The position numbers and the translations under genes were made by a program. The notes beneath the pieces were generated by a model that ran no database searches, was not told the origin of the DNA, and saw nothing but the letters and a program-made list of their open reading frames with translations. Shown piece after piece: positions 1-6,591 of a stretch of DNA of 11,868 nt (position 1 is the stretch's first letter; every line of letters begins with the position of its first letter). The stretch lies in assembly GCA_015486505.1 (NCBI GenBank), contig WFRP01000107.1, forward strand, positions 1 to 11,868, given 5' to 3'. This DNA is from Pseudomonadota bacterium (lineage in GTDB: Bacteria > Desulfobacterota > Anaeroferrophillalia > Anaeroferrophillales > Tharpellaceae).

Positions 1-71
1 CCTATAGTTACAAAGCGTTACCTAGAAGACAAACAGCAATTCCGCTTATCAGCAGGTAAAAAGGATTCTTA

Positions 72-1010
72 ATGATGCCGAATATAGTTGCCGACCTCCA
101 TAATCATTCAACCGCGTCCGATGGTGAATTGACTCCGGCCGCGGTCGTCAGGCAGGCCACGGCCCAAGGTTTCGCGGCGGTCTCTTTAACCGACCATGAC
201 ACCCTGGCCGGAGTTTTAGAAGCCCTGGAAGCGGGAAGCAAAAATAATATTACCGTAATCCCCGGAGTCGAATTGACCCTGCGTCTGAAACGACCGGAAT
301 TTGTCGGGTCTCTCCACCTCTTGCTTTATTTTAAACCGGAACTGCTTGATGAGTCCGAGTTTATTGATTCCACCCGGGAACTCTTTGCCACCGGCCGCGG
401 CGCCGCGCTGGTGCGTGAACGGGTAAGCGCCATCAACCATTTTTTCGGCCCCGATTCGGCCGCCGCCCGTAAAAACGGCACGGTGATTCTCAAAAGGGAT
501 TTAACCGTAGCGGAGATAGAAAAGTGCGGCGTCAATATAACCCGGCGGCATTTCGCCAAGGTTTTACGCGACAACCACAAACTTGAACGCCGCCAGGTTG
601 ACGCGATTATCGCCAACAAAAGCCCCGCTTATCTGCCGTCCGGCATTGACCCGGACAAGGTTCTCCTTTTACGCAAAAAATTCCCGCTGCTCATATTTCT
701 CGCCCACCCGGCGTCCGGCTCATTTCCGCCGCCGTCACACTATCGTGAAGTTCTGCCGCCCTGGCCGACCGTTGCCGCTTTATTGCCGGAATTTCTGGCA
801 CCGGAACCCATTGGCATCGATGGGTTGGAAATTGAATATCCGGGACATCGGGAAATTGAAAAAAACGAACTGCGGGAAATTGCGCGGGCGCACAAGCTTC
901 TCGTCAGCGGCGGCTCGGACGGCCACGACTTAAAGGACAGGCCTTACGGGGTGTGTGGAATCAACCAGGAAGATTATTCCCGATTTACAGAAAGATTTGC
1001 CGCGTTATAA
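72..1010 (+). CDS. PHP-domain metal-dependent phosphoesterase (TrpH/YciV-like)
   Basis: This 312-aa protein belongs to the PHP superfamily. Its members hydrolyse phosphoester bonds using two or three metal ions; the TrpH/YciV branch includes 3',5'-nucleotide phosphatases and an RNA 5'-exonuclease. Visible motifs are the N-terminal HxH plus SDG (H10, H12, D17), LTDHDT (D41, H42), GVE (E67), a His at 82, AHP (H212) and the C-terminal GGSDGHD (D283, H285). Together these form the expected metal-ligand set, so it should be active. The length is slightly above the usual ~280-290 aa, with an insert between about residues 85 and 190. ATG codons lie at 72 and 75, and an AAGGA stands about 6 nt before the first. 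It is transcribed toward the large leftward operon and is not obviously part of it. The exact substrate cannot be read from the sequence. Confidence 0.94.
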   Translation: MMPNIVADLHNHSTASDGELTPAAVVRQATAQGFAAVSLTDHDTLAGVLEALEAGSKNNITVIPGVELTLRLKRPEFVGSLHLLLYFKPELLDESEFIDSTRELFATGRGAALVRERVSAINHFFGPDSAAARKNGTVILKRDLTVAEIEKCGVNITRRHFAKVLRDNHKLERRQVDAIIANKSPAYLPSGIDPDKVLLLRKKFPLLIFLAHPASGSFPPPSHYREVLPPWPTVAALLPEFLAPEPIGIDGLEIEYPGHREIEKNELREIARAHKLLVSGGSDGHDLKDRPYGVCGINQEDYSRFTERFAAL

Positions 1011-1030
1011 CTCAATTTTCTTGATGTTTA

Positions 1031-1095
1031 ACCGGGGTCAGATTAACCGGTGATTAACCGAACCGGGGTCAAGCCTGACCCCGTTATGAGACCCC
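1031..1095. repeat. REP-like GGGGTCA repeats with an 8-bp hairpin
   Basis: Between the two convergent gene ends lies a repeat cluster. ACCGGGGTCA occurs at 1031-1040 and again at 1062-1071. The second copy forms a perfect hairpin, CGGGGTCA / AGCC loop / TGACCCCG (1064-1083), followed by another partial GACCCCGTTAT. This resembles REP sequences of the kind associated with RAYT (Y1) transposases in environmental proteobacteria; that link is from memory. The stem could act as a weak bidirectional transcription end between the two units, but neither side has the T-run of an intrinsic terminator. Confidence 0.6.
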
Positions 1096-1117
1096 GTTAT
1101 CGATTCGGCCGGATGGC

Positions 1118-2449
1118 TCATTTAGAGGTCAGAGCCCGGGCCGCTTCAGCATAGCAATCGGCGGCGGCCAGGCTCGCTTCGGCCAGTGAAAAACAGGTCG
1201 CGGCGCCGAGAAAATCGCCCTGGCGTTTCAATAGATGAGCGTACGCGTTAAGACTTTTTTTGATAAGCCCGAAACTGTCACCGCACTCTTCCGCTTTTAT
1301 CATAGTTTCCGCCAACTGCTCGGCCACCGGAATTGCCGGCCGGACACCGGAATTATCAACCGGCGGAAGCTCCGAAACGGAAACATTTTCTCCCTCCGCG
1401 AAAACCGAATCGCCGCCGCCGACAAATCCGTTCAAATCCGGCTCTGAATAAAATTCAATTGTAACATCATTATCTACCGTCAACAACTGACACAAAGGGG
1501 TCTTGCATGCCACGGGCAAATCCCGGCGCCAGGTTTTGCTGAGAAAAACATAATGGCCCTCTTTGACCTGAAAAAGTTCAGTCAGCAACTCCGTTTCCAG
1601 ATGCGGCAATAAATCCTGATCCGCCGGAATAAAAATATGCGGAGCGATCCGGCGGAAGCGTTGACCGAACGGTAAGAATTCGGAGCGAACTGCGTCGGCA
1701 AAAAAGAGGAAAAGAAAATCCTGATTGCCCAGCAGTTCAATTCCGGCAAACAACGGCCCCGGCAGCCGGTAAAGCATCTTTTTCAGCCATGAAATCTCTT
1801 TTTTTTCGAGAAAAACCACCGGCGATGAGTCAGCGGAATCCGGCCGGCAATCAACCAATTTGAGCGGTATTGATATTTTCCCCGGATTAGACGGCGGTAC
1901 CGCCAACTCATATCTCGGCACCGGAAAATCAACCTCATACTGCAGGATCGAGCTTGCCGGCCGCAGTCGCGGCAGCGGCCGGATAATCAAATTTGCCGCC
2001 GGGCCTTCGGCAAAACTTATATAGAGTCCGGTTGCGCTTGTTTCCGCGACCAGTTCAGCTAACGGCAACGGATGCCGGAAACCATATTCACAAAGAAAAA
2101 GCAGTTTTTTTTCCGGAGCGACAAACCCTTGAAACAGACGACAAAACGGGAGATTTTTAATATATTCCAGAACAAAACCGGGAATCGGTTCCGAACCAGA
2201 TTTATCAGCACTCAATAAGAGCAGACAGCTTTCGACAAACTTCCCCGCACTCAGAAACGCCAACTTGAAATGTAGCTTGTGCCGCAGCAGAAAGCGGGAT
2301 AAAAGGGGCAGAATTTTCTTTGGGATCAGAGCGTAAGCCGCACTCAAACTCCGCGGACCGCACTCTTTAAGCGGCACTTTCAAGGCCCGCTCCAGAGACC
2401 ATCCCAAACCATAAAGTTCGTTATTCCTATCTGATTTATTTTTAATCAT
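1118..2449 (-). CDS. Uncharacterised 443-aa ternary-system protein with C-terminal TPR-like helices
   Basis: I do not recognise a catalytic family in this protein. The N-terminal ~120 residues are hydrophobic and mixed alpha/beta. A central region (about 205-310) alternates short strands and helices and contains a FLPFGQRF...FIPADQDLLPHL stretch. An acidic, low-complexity linker spans about 330-372, and the last ~70 residues form TPR-like helices (about 375-441). No signal peptide or clear transmembrane helix is seen. The ATG at 2449 is preceded by GAGAAG, a weak ribosome-binding site. It is the last gene of the leftward run, 172 bp after the TPR-like gene, with a long inverted repeat in the gap. 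By position it is a component, or possibly the effector/adaptor, of the MoxR/vWA/FtsH-like system. The FLPFG region loosely recalls the accessory 'bpX' domains of MoxR-vWA-propeller systems, but I cannot confirm that. Confidence 0.85.
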   Translation of the reverse strand: MIKNKSDRNNELYGLGWSLERALKVPLKECGPRSLSAAYALIPKKILPLLSRFLLRHKLHFKLAFLSAGKFVESCLLLLSADKSGSEPIPGFVLEYIKNLPFCRLFQGFVAPEKKLLFLCEYGFRHPLPLAELVAETSATGLYISFAEGPAANLIIRPLPRLRPASSILQYEVDFPVPRYELAVPPSNPGKISIPLKLVDCRPDSADSSPVVFLEKKEISWLKKMLYRLPGPLFAGIELLGNQDFLFLFFADAVRSEFLPFGQRFRRIAPHIFIPADQDLLPHLETELLTELFQVKEGHYVFLSKTWRRDLPVACKTPLCQLLTVDNDVTIEFYSEPDLNGFVGGGDSVFAEGENVSVSELPPVDNSGVRPAIPVAEQLAETMIKAEECGDSFGLIKKSLNAYAHLLKRQGDFLGAATCFSLAEASLAAADCYAEAARALTSK

Positions 2450-2514
2450 AATATCTTCTCGGCAACTCCCCCTTAAACTGTGACAAAGTTGCAGATCTAG
2501 TTTTATCCGGTTTT

Positions 2515-2574
2515 ATCTGTGTTTATCTGTGGTTCAAAAAAATCAACCACATATGAACACAGATAAACACAGAT
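2515..2574. repeat. Long inverted repeat with ATCTGTG/CACAGAT arms
   Basis: The left arm at 2515-2534 (ATCTGTGTTTATCTGTGGTT) is matched by a complementary right arm at 2545-2574 beginning AACCACAT and ending AACACAGAT, which carries about 10 extra bases. A loop of about 10 nt separates them. Nearly identical ATCTGTGTTTATCTGTG sequences are, from memory, a dispersed intergenic repeat in many environmental bacterial genomes. It sits in the 172-bp gap between the TPR-like gene and the 443-aa gene, where it could form a hairpin in the mRNA and reduce expression of the last gene. No A/T-run marks it as an intrinsic terminator. Confidence 0.75.
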
Positions 2575-2621
2575 TTACGGGTCAAAAACCGTATTTGAGT
2601 TGTGATGTTTGCCTTCCCGCG

Positions 2622-3263
2622 TTAGCTGAAATCACATTTAAACTCAGCAATTCGTTTTTGCAAATCCGCACGCAGAATTTTATCTGCGGCAATGGCCGCA
2701 AGATAGTCATCAGCGCAGCGTAAGCGTTGCAGATTGAGGTTGGAACCATAACTTGAGAGCGCCTTTTCATAGCCTAAACGCACCAGATCCGGACGCTCAA
2801 CCCATATCCCGAAACGGGCCAGGCGCTCCCAGGCTTGAGCGAGCCGCATTGACGAAAGCGAGCTTTCTTCCGTAAGCTCAGAAAGTTCCATCCGCACTGC
2901 CCGTAAAAGATCACGCGCCGCCGCCGACCGGCCGAGACGGATTAAGGCGGCCGCCTGCACCAGACTCAGCGCAATCCGGCGAAAAAAATCTTTTTGTTCA
3001 ATGGTTTTACGACAGCGTTCAGCGCAGGCCAGCGCCTCTTCGAAACGTCCGCATGCAAAAAAAAGCTCCGCCGCGCGAAATTCATCCGCCGCCGCCCGAA
3101 ACATCTCGGCAGCCGCGTTTTTATCTCCCGCTTCAGACCAGGCGGCCGCCGCTTTCGGAAAATTTGCGGCGGCCTGATAGAGCCGGGCGCTGCGCCGCCA
3201 TAATTCAAGCCGCAGTTTTTCCCGCTCGATGCCGTTAGCAAGAGCTGCCGCCAGTAAAGTCAT
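2622..3263 (-). CDS. TPR-like alpha-solenoid protein of the ternary system
   Basis: This 213-aa protein is almost entirely helical and rich in Ala, Leu, Arg and Glu. Residues about 20-90 contain short repeated helix-turn-helix units of TPR type, with the pattern small residue / aromatic / G-x-F-x-x-A (for example LYQAAANFPKAAAAW and LFFACGRFEEALACAERC). More helices follow to the C-terminus. Such repeats are protein-protein interaction scaffolds. The ATG at 3263 lies inside the end of the WD40-vWA gene (29-bp overlap) with a GGGGG tract about 9 nt upstream, so translation is probably coupled and roughly stoichiometric with the vWA protein. It most likely serves as an adaptor for the vWA/ATPase complex. 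The TPR call rests on pattern recognition, not a profile match. Confidence 0.85.
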   Translation of the reverse strand: MTLLAAALANGIEREKLRLELWRRSARLYQAAANFPKAAAAWSEAGDKNAAAEMFRAAADEFRAAELFFACGRFEEALACAERCRKTIEQKDFFRRIALSLVQAAALIRLGRSAAARDLLRAVRMELSELTEESSLSSMRLAQAWERLARFGIWVERPDLVRLGYEKALSSYGSNLNLQRLRCADDYLAAIAADKILRADLQKRIAEFKCDFS

Positions 3264-5097
3264 ATTTAAATACCCCCGCGCCCGCTGCCGTCATAAAAGA
3301 TTGTGGCAGAATGTCACCAAGATAGTGACAATGATTGAAAAGAGTATGGCTGCGACAATTTTCCGCGGACTCTTTCAGCGCCGGATTGACAAACCAGGCC
3401 GTTTGGCGACCACCGGCCCGCAGCTGCCGGAAATACTCCCGGCTTTCCCGCTCCCAGTCGGAAGCGGCATTAGCATCAAGAATCCAAATGGTTTCAATTT
3501 CCGGATAATCATTCCGCAGCTTTTTTATCCGGGCCGCGGCCTCCGCAATAATTTTGAGCCAGTCAAGCTCTCTTGAATCCTGAAATTCAAGCAGACGCCC
3601 GGCTCCAGCCCCGGTTCCAGGGTCCAGAGGTTCAGAAAAATCACTGCCGATAAAACTCTGCCGTAAATCCGCCGCGCGCGCCAGCAATTTTTGCGTCAAG
3701 GCCAAAGTCAGACAACGGGCCAGAAGATAGCCGCCGCCACTCATCTCAAGTCCGCTTTGAGTCAAAATATAGACCAGGCGCCGCCGCTGACGGAGGCCGC
3801 CTTCGCGGCCGTAGTAAAGGGCTTCACGATTGCATAAACGGTAGAAAAACAAACTTTCCGCGTAGAGGTATTCTTCCGGCAGCAAACTCTCAAGCTCACC
3901 TTTATGACTTAAACCGTAATAGCCGCCGACGGTATAAGTATGCCCCCCGCCCGCTTTGGCCGCTTCCAGATTCGGTGTCAGATCCAGAAGCTGGCGATAG
4001 ATTGCCAAAAAATTTTCCGGCAGCAGCGCCTCAGACTGCGCCAGTAAGTCTAAAACTGAGGTTTGCACTGATTCGGCAAGATCATAATTTTCATCCGGCA
4101 AATTTTCCGGAGAGGACTTTTCCATCAGTGACAAATAGGCTTCCGGCCTCTCCTTGAGCTGTTCAAGATTCCAGATAAGTACCGTTTTATCATCACTGGC
4201 TGAGGCCGCAAAACCACCGTCCGGAGAAAAAGCGACACTGTTGACAGAACCCTGATGCGCGGCAATAGAATTTAGTTCAACTCCGGTTTCAACTTCCCAG
4301 AACCGCACCGTCCGGTCGTCGGAACCTGAAATCAAAAAACGACTGTCGGGGGAAAATTCAATATTCCAGACCAGCCCCTGATGGCCCGCTAAAATTTTAG
4401 TTTCACCGCGGCCAAGTTCCGCGATATAGATTTTCTTGTCGGCTGAGGCATAGGCCAGCCGGCGGCCGTCGGGGGAAAAAACAATACTGGTCACCCGGCT
4501 GCCGGGCCGGGCCAGAACATTTATCTGGCGCCGTTCACTAACGTCCCAGATGCGCACGGTTTCATCTGCGCCGCCGGAGGCTAAAAAACGGCTGTCAACC
4601 GAAAAGGAAACACTGTAAACCGCGGCTTTATGAGCGCGCAAACGCCGGGACGGCTGCCGGTTCCAGAGGGTCCAGAGGCGGATATCACCATCCATACAGG
4701 CGGCGGCCAAATAGTTACCGTCGGGGGAAAAAGCGGAGCCGTAAAGTGAGAGCACCAGCGAAGGGTGGCTCTCCATAATTCGATAACAGGCCCGGTCGGC
4801 AACACTCCAGAGGAAAACCGAGCCGTCGCCGGAAGCCGAAGCTATGGTTTTCGCATCGGGCGAAAAGGAGGCCGACCAGACAAATTTGGTGTGGCCGGAA
4901 AGTGTGGTTGGCGCAAGCTCGGATTCAGTCAAATCCCAGAGATGGAGGTGCCGGGTGACACTTCCGGTCACCAGATGGCGACCGTCCGGGGAAAAGGCGA
5001 CACTGTAGACTTTGTCACTGTGCGCCAAAGTCCGGTGGAGACTCACCGAGGCGGCCTGTTCGGTTAAAACCTTTTGTAAAGATGCAGTCATATACAT
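3235..5097 (-). CDS. WD40 beta-propeller fused to a MoxR-associated vWA domain
   Basis: This 620-aa soluble protein has two parts. Residues about 24-312 hold seven WD40 repeats with regular GH/AH...FSPDGR-L-SGS-D-T-R-WD spacing, enough for one closed propeller. Residues about 385-612 form a vWA domain of the MoxR-partner type, introduced by the typical GYYGLSHKGELESLLPEE segment. The MIDAS position reads T446-Q-S-G-L450 instead of DxSxS, so canonical metal binding through that loop is lost; the later Asp in WILDANAA (D541) remains. Such proteins scaffold clients for MoxR ATPases, and the propeller may bind the trigger or target. The start is ATG 5097, with an in-frame ATG at 5091; neither has a strong ribosome-binding site. 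The 3' end overlaps the TPR-like gene. The family assignment is firm; the client is unknown. Confidence 0.96.
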   Translation of the reverse strand: MYMTASLQKVLTEQAASVSLHRTLAHSDKVYSVAFSPDGRHLVTGSVTRHLHLWDLTESELAPTTLSGHTKFVWSASFSPDAKTIASASGDGSVFLWSVADRACYRIMESHPSLVLSLYGSAFSPDGNYLAAACMDGDIRLWTLWNRQPSRRLRAHKAAVYSVSFSVDSRFLASGGADETVRIWDVSERRQINVLARPGSRVTSIVFSPDGRRLAYASADKKIYIAELGRGETKILAGHQGLVWNIEFSPDSRFLISGSDDRTVRFWEVETGVELNSIAAHQGSVNSVAFSPDGGFAASASDDKTVLIWNLEQLKERPEAYLSLMEKSSPENLPDENYDLAESVQTSVLDLLAQSEALLPENFLAIYRQLLDLTPNLEAAKAGGGHTYTVGGYYGLSHKGELESLLPEEYLYAESLFFYRLCNREALYYGREGGLRQRRRLVYILTQSGLEMSGGGYLLARCLTLALTQKLLARAADLRQSFIGSDFSEPLDPGTGAGAGRLLEFQDSRELDWLKIIAEAAARIKKLRNDYPEIETIWILDANAASDWERESREYFRQLRAGGRQTAWFVNPALKESAENCRSHTLFNHCHYLGDILPQSFMTAAGAGVFKYDFTGGSSC

Positions 5098-5148
5098 TTT
5101 CGCCGGACTAACTTAAACCGGCTCAATCAGTAACCTGGTTAGAGTTAG

Positions 5149-5168
5149 TAACTCAACTTTCTGAGTTA
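5149..5168. other. Small hairpin upstream of the WD40-vWA gene
   Basis: TAACTCA (5149-5155) and TGAGTTA (5162-5168) form a perfect 7-bp stem with a 6-nt loop. Outer TAACCT (5131-5136) and AGGTTA (5168-5173) could extend it imperfectly. It lies about 50 nt upstream of the WD40-vWA start in the leftward transcript, next to repeat copy A. It may shape the leader RNA, but its function is unknown. Confidence 0.4.
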
Positions 5169-5174
5169 GGTTAA

Positions 5175-5349
5175 CTAATGCGGGAACAAACCCGCAACCC
5201 AAACAGGCCTTTTCGGCCCGTACCCCAAGGGCACTTCCGCTGGTCGCAAATAAGTACTCTTATCAGAACATTTTCTGATTATTAAATCTTGTTTTTTGGT
5301 GCAGAAAATAACCTGTAAGGTACTAATGCGGGAACAGCTCCCGCAACCC
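5175..5349 (-). repeat. Structured intergenic repeat, copy A
   Basis: Copy A is an approximately 150-bp element, read on the minus strand like copy B and the inverse of copy C. Its parts, in minus-strand order, are: the TGCGGGA/TCCCGCA hairpin; TTAGTACCTTACAGGTTATTTTC; a hairpin with arms ATTTTCTG (5270-5277) and CAGAAAAT (5302-5309); ATAAG/CTTAT; GCGACCAGCGGA; then a second TGCGGG/CCCGCA hairpin (5179-5196). The block 5304-5349 matches 11823-11868 at 44 of 46 positions. CTAATGCGGGAAC occurs at both 5175 and 5323, so the unit is partly tandem with a period of about 148 bp. It occupies the gap before the WD40-vWA gene and runs into the 3' end of the 91-aa gene. No family name is known to me. 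Confidence 0.8.
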
Positions 5350-5598
5350 AAGCGGAGCCTTGTCGGCATCAGCTTTTTCCACCGGCGGCTTATCTTCAGT
5401 TAAGCGCTGACGGTAGCGCGGGCCGGCATCCTTAATCTCAACTTTGCGCGCCAACAGATCACCGACCACCAGAGCCACCCGATCATGATACTCTTCACTG
5501 GCTCCGGCCGCGTTATCGTCAACGATAAACTGCTCAATGGTTCCGGTTTCAAGATTAAACCTGAATTTAATCTTAACCGGCGGACGTTTATTGCTCAT
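5323..5598 (-). CDS. Small 91-aa ternary-system protein of unknown function
   Basis: The N-terminal ~50 residues look like a compact beta-rich fold (KIKFRFNLETGTIEQFIVDD), followed by a helix and a charged, probably disordered tail. I know no domain for it. The ATG at 5598 is chosen because AAGGAA stands 6-7 nt upstream, the best ribosome-binding site in the operon; a GTG at 5613 is possible but overlaps that site. The gene is bracketed by repeat copies A and B, and its last codons plus the TAG stop lie within repeat copy A. Small proteins of this kind sit beside MoxR/vWA/FtsH-like genes in FVM-type systems, so it is probably a dedicated accessory or regulatory subunit. The gene call is good; the function is unassigned. 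Confidence 0.85.
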   Translation of the reverse strand: MSNKRPPVKIKFRFNLETGTIEQFIVDDNAAGASEEYHDRVALVVGDLLARKVEIKDAGPRYRQRLTEDKPPVEKADADKAPLGLRELFPH

Positions 5599-5616
5599 TA
5601 TAAATTCCTTCACATT

Positions 5617-5778
5617 AATACGGAAACAAATCCCGCAACCCTAAAGAAAATTATCGGCCCGTACCCCAAAAGAAAGTTACCGGCCCGCACCCAGGGGCAA
5701 TCCGCTGGTCGCAAATAAGTACTCTTATCAGAACATTTTCTTGTTTTAAAACAAGAAAATAACCTGTAAGGCACTAAA
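5617..5778 (-). repeat. Structured intergenic repeat, copy B
   Basis: This second copy fills the 180-bp gap between the 266-aa and 91-aa genes. In minus-strand order it begins directly after the upstream gene's TAA with TTTAGTGCCTTACAGG. It continues with a perfect 26-bp palindrome (5735-5760; half-site ATTTTCTTGTTTT), TGTTCTGATAAGAGTACTT, GCGACCAGCGGA, and a degenerate TGCGGGATTTGTTTCCGTA end. A 25-bp stretch is imperfectly duplicated inside it (5641-5667 and 5668-5692). The segment CGCAAATAAGTACTCTTATC and the following bases are identical in copies A and B. The ribosome-binding site of the 91-aa gene follows its 3' edge. Confidence 0.8.
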
Positions 5779-6579
5779 TTAACCAAGTTCCAGTTCCAAT
5801 TCAATCACCGAGCCGGTCTGCTGATCCTTGATAATCCGGCCGCCGTTAGCCAGAACCAGACGGCACAAGGTCTGACGATAGGTTTCACCCACGGCCCGGT
5901 TAATCTCATAAAAGGCATTCTGCTGCTGTAAGGCCAACTCGGCCTGCAACTGCTGCCGCAGCTGGAAACGTAAATTATGCTTTTTCTCTTCCAGTTCAAG
6001 CCGCGCCCGGCGTCGGGCCGCTTCTCCCAACGCGATCCGCAGTTGTAACTCTTCGGCATTCTCCTGCCGGCGGCGCTCTTTTTTGAGTTCTTCAAGGGCG
6101 CGCTCAAGCCGAATCTCGACCTGAGCCTGCGCTTCCTTCAGGGCGTTTTCCTCGGTACGCCCCTTCCAGCCGTCCTCGTAGAAGTGACCGATTGCGGCAA
6201 AGGCAATCGTGCCGATTGTCTCCTGACAAACCTCAGCGGCCGCCTCAGCCTTAACTGAAATCATCTCACTTAAACGGGCCTGCAGCACAAACTGTTTCCG
6301 ATCAGACTCATAAATTAATCTTACCGCCTCCAGATCACGATAGAAATTACCGGCGCCGTCTTTCTCCCAGGCGCTGAATCCGGGGAACTCACCGGCAATA
6401 ACCCGGCCCAGCATATCCAGAGCGGCATCCCCCATCTCGGCGGCAAGATCAATCGCGCAGCTTACCTCAGCTTTTTCGCTCAACAACTCCGTTGCGGCTG
6501 CCGTTTCCGTCAGCGTCTGCCGCCAGGCCGCTTCGATGGTTTCATTAACATGGATCATTACTTTACGGGGATTACACAT
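5779..6579 (-). CDS. Coiled-coil ternary-system protein, 266 aa
   Basis: The first ~135 residues of this protein form a helical globular region. Residues about 143-220 form a long charged coiled coil rich in Glu, Arg, Gln, Lys and Ala (for example RLERALEELKKERRRQENAEEL). A short C-terminal segment ends in an acidic strand (SVIELELELG). The architecture is reminiscent of stator or adaptor proteins, but no specific family is recognised. The ATG at 6579 is preceded by an AGG at suitable spacing; a TTG six bases further upstream is less likely. The start lies only 12 bp past the stop of the MoxR gene, so the two are co-transcribed and likely partners. By context it is a conserved accessory of the FtsH-vWA-MoxR set, perhaps linking the ATPase to the vWA protein. 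Confidence 0.9.
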   Translation of the reverse strand: MCNPRKVMIHVNETIEAAWRQTLTETAAATELLSEKAEVSCAIDLAAEMGDAALDMLGRVIAGEFPGFSAWEKDGAGNFYRDLEAVRLIYESDRKQFVLQARLSEMISVKAEAAAEVCQETIGTIAFAAIGHFYEDGWKGRTEENALKEAQAQVEIRLERALEELKKERRRQENAEELQLRIALGEAARRRARLELEEKKHNLRFQLRQQLQAELALQQQNAFYEINRAVGETYRQTLCRLVLANGGRIIKDQQTGSVIELELELG

Positions 6580-6591
6580 GCTCAAACCTGC

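Noticed and set aside
583..933. 116-aa open frame within the PHP gene
   Set aside because: Same-strand alternative frame, Arg/Pro/Ser-rich; the PHP reading frame carries all expected metal-ligand motifs.
1064..1083. Rho-independent terminator between the convergent genes
   Set aside because: The 8-bp GC-rich stem lacks a following T-run on either strand; it fits a REP-type repeat better.
3229..3576. 115-aa plus-strand open frame
   Set aside because: It lies wholly opposite the well-supported WD40-vWA and TPR-like genes and has a Pro/Arg/Phe-rich composition typical of an antisense shadow.
5617..5778. Integron attC sites flanking a cassette (the 91-aa gene between two structured repeats)
   Set aside because: No recognisable GTTRRRY/RYYYAAC core pairs at the element ends and no integrase gene in the window; both copies sit inside an operon in the same orientation.
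5175..5804. Two 64-aa minus-strand open frames sharing a similar KCSDKSTYLRPA segment (5175-5369 and 5610-5804)
   Set aside because: The shared segment is a translation of the intergenic repeat. The frames diverge at indels, overlap real genes, and have no good start signals. They are better explained as repeat DNA.
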